A stretch of 64,000 nt of DNA from an uncultured Devosia sp. Its GTDB lineage: Bacteria > Pseudomonadota > Alphaproteobacteria > Rhizobiales > Devosiaceae. The stretch is taken from the NCBI RefSeq assembly GCF_913055165.1, contig NZ_CAJXJS010000007.1:1-64000 (forward strand), given 5' to 3'. Below the pieces are notes generated by a model. The model was not told the origin of the DNA. It saw only the letters and a program-made list of their open reading frames with translations, and ran no database searches. Numbering within the stretch: position 1 is the first letter of the stretch; each line of letters opens with the position of its first letter. This document shows, one piece after another, positions 60,106 to 64,000 of the stretch. Made by a program: the position numbers and the translations under genes.

Positions 60106-61553
60106 GGAATGGGCTCCCCTGAAGTGGAATGTTTGATGTCGGAAAAGCGCGTCAGCCACGCTTCGAAAGCCAGCCGCACGGTGCCTGTCGGGCCATGACG
60201 CTGCTTGCCAATGATGACCTCCGCCCGGCCGTGCGCCTGCTCGATCTGGCCCTGCCAGGCGAGGTGTTCGGGCGTACCTTCTTTGGGCTCTTTGAGCCGC
60301 AGGTAATATTCCTCACGGAACACAAACAGCACCACGTCGGCGTCCTGCTCGATCGAGCCGCTTTCCCTCAAATCCGCCAGTTGTGGGCGCTTGTCGTCAC
60401 GGCTCTCCACCTGGCGGCTGAGCTGCGACAAGGCCATCACCGGCACATCCAGCTCCTTGGCCAGAGCCTTGAGCGCCGTGGTGATCTCGGTCAGCTCCTG
60501 CACCCGGTTTTGCGGGCCACGGCCGGCAGAACCTGAAAGCAGCTGCAAATAGTCGACGATGATCAGATCAACGCCGGACTGGCGCTTTTGCCGCCGCGCG
60601 CGAGCGCAAAGCTGGGCAATGTTCATGCCGCCCGTGTCGTCGATAAAAAGCGGCAGGCGGGTGAGCGCATTGCTAGTGTCGACAATCTTCTGGAACTGAT
60701 CCTCACGGATCCTGCCCCGCCGAATATCCGACGATGCCACTTCGGCCTGTTCGGAGAGAATGCGCGTCGCCAGCTGCTCGCTGCTCATCTCCAGGCTGAA
60801 GAACAACACGCGGCCGCCATCGACCGTCTCTTCGGTGCCATCGGTCTTGAACTGGCTTCGGAACGATGAGGCCACGCGATAGGCGATATTGGTGGCGAGC
60901 GAAGTCTTGCCCATGGCCGGCCGCCCCGCCAGGATGATGAGATCGCTGCGCTGCATGCCGCCCATCTGCCTGTCGAGGTCATTCAGGCCCGTGGCGGTGC
61001 CGGACAGGTGCCCATCGCGCTGATAGGCCTTTCCAGCCATGTCCACGGCCTTCACAAGGGCCTCACCGAAGCTGTGGACGCCGGTGCCGCTGCCGCCCTT
61101 CTCAGCGATCGCGAACAACTCCTTCTCGGCAATTTCGATCAGGTCAGTGCCTGTCTGGTCGCTCCCCGCATCACTAGCCACTGACTTCACCATGTCGGCA
61201 AAGGTGAGCAACTGACGCCGCATGGCCAGATACCGGATTTGCGCGCCAAAATCGGGCGCATTGAGAACCGAGACCGCCTCAGATGCCACTCTGGCCAGAT
61301 AAGCCATCATGGGCAGGTCAGGCGTCAGCTTCTCCGGCAGAAAGGTCTTAAGCGTCACCGGGGTCGCAGCCTTCCCCACCCGGATCAGCGACGCCATGGT
61401 CTCAAAAATCTTGCCGTGGATCGGCTCGAAGAAATGCCCCGGATCGAGGAAGTCCGACACGCGCCAATAGGCGTCATTATTGGTCAGCACCGCCCCAAGC
61501 AGCGCCTGTTCCAACTCTATATTGTGGGGCGGCAGGGTGGTCTGTTCGGTCAC
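60102..61553 (-). CDS. replicative DNA helicase, DnaB family
   Basis: A 483-residue DnaB helicase. N-terminal DnaG-interaction domain (about 1-125, NIELEQALLGAVL), linker, and RecA-like domain with Walker A GRPAMGKTS (210-218) and Walker B VDLIIVDYLQLL. DnaB motif 4 is in KRPQLADLRESGSIEQDADVV. It probably takes over fork unwinding for phage DNA. It overlaps both neighbours by four bases. Confidence 0.95.
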   Translation of the reverse strand: MTEQTTLPPHNIELEQALLGAVLTNNDAYWRVSDFLDPGHFFEPIHGKIFETMASLIRVGKAATPVTLKTFLPEKLTPDLPMMAYLARVASEAVSVLNAPDFGAQIRYLAMRRQLLTFADMVKSVASDAGSDQTGTDLIEIAEKELFAIAEKGGSGTGVHSFGEALVKAVDMAGKAYQRDGHLSGTATGLNDLDRQMGGMQRSDLIILAGRPAMGKTSLATNIAYRVASSFRSQFKTDGTEETVDGGRVLFFSLEMSSEQLATRILSEQAEVASSDIRRGRIREDQFQKIVDTSNALTRLPLFIDDTGGMNIAQLCARARRQKRQSGVDLIIVDYLQLLSGSAGRGPQNRVQELTEITTALKALAKELDVPVMALSQLSRQVESRDDKRPQLADLRESGSIEQDADVVLFVFREEYYLRLKEPKEGTPEHLAWQGQIEQAHGRAEVIIGKQRHGPTGTVRLAFEAWLTRFSDIKHSTSGEPIP

Positions 61554-63247
61554 GACGCGGCCGCCTCACTTTCGAAGCGGGCCAAGTAGTTGGCCGCCAG
61601 CCGCTTAATCCTGCTATCGTCGCTATGCTGCTGCGTGGTGCCACTGAACGGGTCGGTAATGCCCTGCGATTGGCTCGTTTTGAGCCCCAGCATCTCCATG
61701 ATGACGGGGTCGGAACCGCCATTGGTGTGGGTGTAAATCGCATCGACCTGCCCACCCTGCCCAGGGCGGCGCAGACGCCCGATGACCTGCTTGTGCACTT
61801 GCGGCGACCAGTCCAGCTCGCCAAACACGACGGTCCGGCAGGAGTGTTGCAAGCCGTCGAGACCAGCTCCGGAGCGCAGCGAGATGATCATCACCTTGGC
61901 CGTGCCATCCATGAAGGCACGTTTGGCCTTGAGCTTGCCCTTGCCGGTCTCGGTTCCGGTATACATGACCGGAAACAGGTCCCTCAGCTCGCTGAGCCAG
62001 ATGTCATAGACCTCGCGGTGCCACCCGGCCAGCAGCACCTTCTCGCCACTCTCCACCAACAACCGCACCAGGGCTGCGACGCCGCGCGCCTTGGCGACCC
62101 CTGTGACCTGGCGCATGCGGATATCGAGTTCGCGCGCGGCCTGCCCGGACTCCATGAAGCTTCCGTGCAGCACCTTGAGTGCCAGTACTTTGGTCTCTTC
62201 CTCGAAATCCGCCGAGGCGGCCTGGTCGAACTCAATATCGTGCACGATCACATTGACCGGCGGCATCTGCCGGCCGACGTCGCTTTCGACATGACGGACG
62301 GCAATGGCTTCATCCCTGAGATAGGCGCCAAGGGCATCGGGGTTGCGGACGACCGCATTCGGTCCGCCACCGATGCACCATTCAAGGCAGAACTCGCCAT
62401 AGGTGCCCAATGCGCCTGGCGCGATCGCTTCCACCACGTTCCAGATTTCGCCGCCGTAGTTGTAGATCGGCGTTGCGGTCAGCCCGATCCGCATCTGGGC
62501 ATGCTCGCTGAACACCTGCGCCGCGGAACCTTTCGACGTTTCCGTGCCGTGGCGCAGCTCCTGCACCTCGTCGAACACAACGGCCTTGAACACGCCTGTC
62601 GCGGCAATATCGACCCATCCGGCGATGTTGGAGTATTTGAACAGGAAGAGATCGGCCTTGGGCAGCTCATAGGGCTTGGTGCCCTTGATGATATGAGCGG
62701 TCATGGTGGTGAAGGGCGTGATGTATTCATCCACCCACTGTTCGATCAGATGCGCCTGCACCACGATGGCCGCTGGCACATGGCCACTCGTTGCGATGGC
62801 AGCGAGGCTGGAGATGGTCTTGCCCAACCCAACATCATCCATGATCAGCAAGCGCCCCAGGCGCGCGCCTAGGGCGCCATTCTGTGCCTGAAATGGGTAA
62901 GGCGCCCGGTCCGGCCGGAAGGCCGGTAATGCCGCCGGAACCCAATCCTCTGCCATGATGCGGCGCACCTCGGCCGCCTGGTCGAGCCCGCGCTGATAGG
63001 ACTGCTCTAGGCGCTCCCGTGCATCGGATGACATCGCCATGGGAAAGCGCTGCATGAACCAGAGCAGGTCCGCTGCCACGGCCGGATTATCCTTGAGATC
63101 GAATTCCCCCGCCCGGGTCTTGGCCACCTGGGCGAACATGGACTTGAACTTCAACGACACATGCGGCGGCAGGCGACGCAACTGCCAGAAACCAGCATCC
63201 CACGCGAGATCACCGAAGGTACGGGACGGAACAGCGATTGTTGTCAC
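61550..63247 (-). CDS. SNF2-type DNA helicase/translocase
   Basis: This 565-residue protein has an N-terminal region of about 110 residues, then a two-lobed helicase core: motif I MDDVGLGKT (136-144), motif II DEVQ (226-229), motif III LTATP (256-260), and motif VI VIGRLRRPGQ. SNF2-type motors remodel or translocate on double-stranded DNA. GTG 63247 overlaps the upstream stop (GTGA). In this replication unit it may aid origin opening or fork restart. Confidence 0.88.
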   Translation of the reverse strand: MTTIAVPSRTFGDLAWDAGFWQLRRLPPHVSLKFKSMFAQVAKTRAGEFDLKDNPAVAADLLWFMQRFPMAMSSDARERLEQSYQRGLDQAAEVRRIMAEDWVPAALPAFRPDRAPYPFQAQNGALGARLGRLLIMDDVGLGKTISSLAAIATSGHVPAAIVVQAHLIEQWVDEYITPFTTMTAHIIKGTKPYELPKADLFLFKYSNIAGWVDIAATGVFKAVVFDEVQELRHGTETSKGSAAQVFSEHAQMRIGLTATPIYNYGGEIWNVVEAIAPGALGTYGEFCLEWCIGGGPNAVVRNPDALGAYLRDEAIAVRHVESDVGRQMPPVNVIVHDIEFDQAASADFEEETKVLALKVLHGSFMESGQAARELDIRMRQVTGVAKARGVAALVRLLVESGEKVLLAGWHREVYDIWLSELRDLFPVMYTGTETGKGKLKAKRAFMDGTAKVMIISLRSGAGLDGLQHSCRTVVFGELDWSPQVHKQVIGRLRRPGQGGQVDAIYTHTNGGSDPVIMEMLGLKTSQSQGITDPFSGTTQQHSDDSRIKRLAANYLARFESEAAAS

Positions 63248-63450
63248 CCTCGCCTCCACTCTGCTCGTATTGCTTTCACGTGACGCCCTACCGCCGTAAC
63301 GGACAGGCCCAATGCCGCCGCGCATTCGCGTTGGGTGGCGCATAGATGGGATTTGAAGTAAGACCTGACCGCATCGCGGTTGTCCCTGCCCAGCTGCACC
63401 TGGTCCCAGTTTCCGGAACATGCCGCATGTGCGTCTTCAAACAGCTTCAC
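63244..63450 (-). CDS. small HTH protein
   Basis: A 68-residue protein whose C-terminal half is a helix-turn-helix (TQRECAAALGLSVTAVGRHVKAI). GTG 63450 and the stop both make GTGA overlaps with neighbours. It could regulate the early operon or act as an origin-binding protein; function is unknown. Confidence 0.75.
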   Translation of the reverse strand: MKLFEDAHAACSGNWDQVQLGRDNRDAVRSYFKSHLCATQRECAAALGLSVTAVGRHVKAIRAEWRRG

Positions 63451-63878
63451 AGCCAGGCCCTCCCCATCGAAACCAGATGGATGGCCCGGCCATTGATTTC
63501 CGCCGGCAGGCTCATGGCCCGGCCGGTGACCAGCACTAGCTCGGCGAGCTGCGGGAATTCGCAATAGCGCCGCAACTGCCGATAGATCGCCCGGCGATCA
63601 CCCTTGACCTTCACCTCGATCCCGATATCGGCAACCATAAGATCGATGCGGTTCTGGGCATCGAGAATGACTTCGCGCACGGCCGGCAGACCAGCCCGTT
63701 TCAAGGCGTCAGCGATTTCGGCTTGTGCTTCGCTCTCGACAGCTACCGAGAGCCGCACCGAGCGCAACAACCGGGCAATCTCTGCGCCCGAAGACGCCAC
63801 GCTCCTGCGCTCCTGTTCTGGCAGCAGGGACGTCGTTTTGCCTAGGGCGGCAGGCTTTGGGATGAAAAGGTCAGCCAT
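63447..63878 (-). CDS. PD-(D/E)XK nuclease-like protein
   Basis: This 143-residue protein has a candidate nuclease core D79...E88-V-K90 (RIDLMVADIGIEVKVKG), preceded by a glutamate-bearing helix (ESEAQAEIADALKRAG) and followed by a Q/Y helix (YRQLRRYCEF) and a strand ELVLVTG. That is the restriction-endonuclease-like pattern. In an early phage operon it may resolve or trim DNA. The ATG overlaps the stop of the upstream gene. Confidence 0.72.
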   Translation of the reverse strand: MADLFIPKPAALGKTTSLLPEQERRSVASSGAEIARLLRSVRLSVAVESEAQAEIADALKRAGLPAVREVILDAQNRIDLMVADIGIEVKVKGDRRAIYRQLRRYCEFPQLAELVLVTGRAMSLPAEINGRAIHLVSMGRAWL

Positions 63879-64000
63879 GATGCCGCTCCTCTTCCACCCA
63901 CCCCATCACCTTGAACTTGAGGAAATTTCCGATGCGCGCCGCGACAGAACAATGCTCCGCATTGCGCCCATAGGTCGTGACATGCTCGCCATGCGGCTCT
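63871..64000 (-). CDS. C-terminal end of an unknown early phage gene (window edge)
   Basis: The minus strand is open from the window edge to a TGA at 63873-63871, which overlaps the next start. The visible 42 residues include VTTYGRNAEHCSVAARIGNF and end VMGWVEEERHHG. No family can be assigned. The GAGGAG inside its last codons is the ribosome-binding site for the next gene. Confidence 0.65.
   Translation of the reverse strand, partial: EPHGEHVTTYGRNAEHCSVAARIGNFLKFKVMGWVEEERHHG

Noticed and set aside
29300-64000. Gene transfer agent cluster
   Set aside because: Integrase, attachment site, replication genes, lysis genes and small terminase with cos-like gap indicate a temperate phage rather than a GTA.
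1-64000. CRISPR array, insertion sequence or rRNA
   Set aside because: No spaced direct repeats of CRISPR size, no transposase-like protein and no rRNA-like stretch were seen on either strand.

Overview
The window is high-GC DNA with tightly packed genes, many joined by 4-base start/stop overlaps. Its gene content (FadE/FadD with a MerR regulator, a ligase/exonuclease pair, FCD-type GntR and Gfo/Idh/MocA genes) fits an alphaproteobacterium of the Hyphomicrobiales. A Devosia-like genus is my guess and is not proven by the sequence.

Bases 1 to about 29,240 are ordinary chromosome. First comes a fatty-acid block: fadE (cut by the window edge) diverges from fadD, which is translationally coupled to a MerR-type regulator. 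The gap between them holds two near-identical palindromes that look like LiuR-type operators. Next are a DNA-repair pair (MBL-fold exonuclease and ATP-dependent ligase), a putative esterase, a large M16 protease, an aldo/keto reductase, a GntR regulator divergent from a sugar-type oxidoreductase, and an ABC transporter pair with an FtsX-like permease. The block ends with a LysR regulator, a methyltransferase, a HerA-like ATPase, an aldose epimerase, HrpB helicase, a hydroxypyruvate isomerase-like/MsrB pair, a PNPOx-like protein and a soluble hybrid histidine kinase with two similar PAS domains.

From 29,249 to the right edge the window is a lambda-like (siphovirus) prophage. Its left boundary is a displaced 3' half of tRNA-Val(CAC). 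Because that half points away from the prophage, the intact tRNA should lie at the other end, beyond base 64,000. Near the boundary are an unknown gene, an SRAP protein, a small zinc-ribbon-like protein and a tyrosine integrase. All other phage genes are on the minus strand and read from high to low coordinates: early/replication genes (PD-(D/E)XK-like protein, HTH protein, SNF2-type helicase, DnaB, DUF1376 protein), DNA packaging (small and large terminase), head (gpW-like, portal, S49 protease with a nested scaffold, decoration, major capsid), connectors, tail tube, frameshifted tail chaperones, tape measure, tail tip, fibres, lysis (amidase, Rz/Rz1, holin), and a last four-gene adhesin-like module behind a terminator.

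The most striking signal is in the tail-chaperone gene: a G GGA AAC slippery heptamer, then the zero-frame stop, then a 16-bp stem. It predicts a -1 frameshift that fuses a 138-residue G-like protein to a 118-residue cysteine-bearing T-like extension. Other notable items are an in-frame internal start for a Nu3-like scaffold, an EF-hand-like loop inside the endolysin active site, overlapping spanin genes, 9-bp iterated repeats at the small-terminase start with a nearby 16-bp perfect palindrome, and hairpins at late-operon module boundaries. The repressor, the excisionase and the right attachment site are not in the window. I found no CRISPR array, no insertion sequence and no rRNA.
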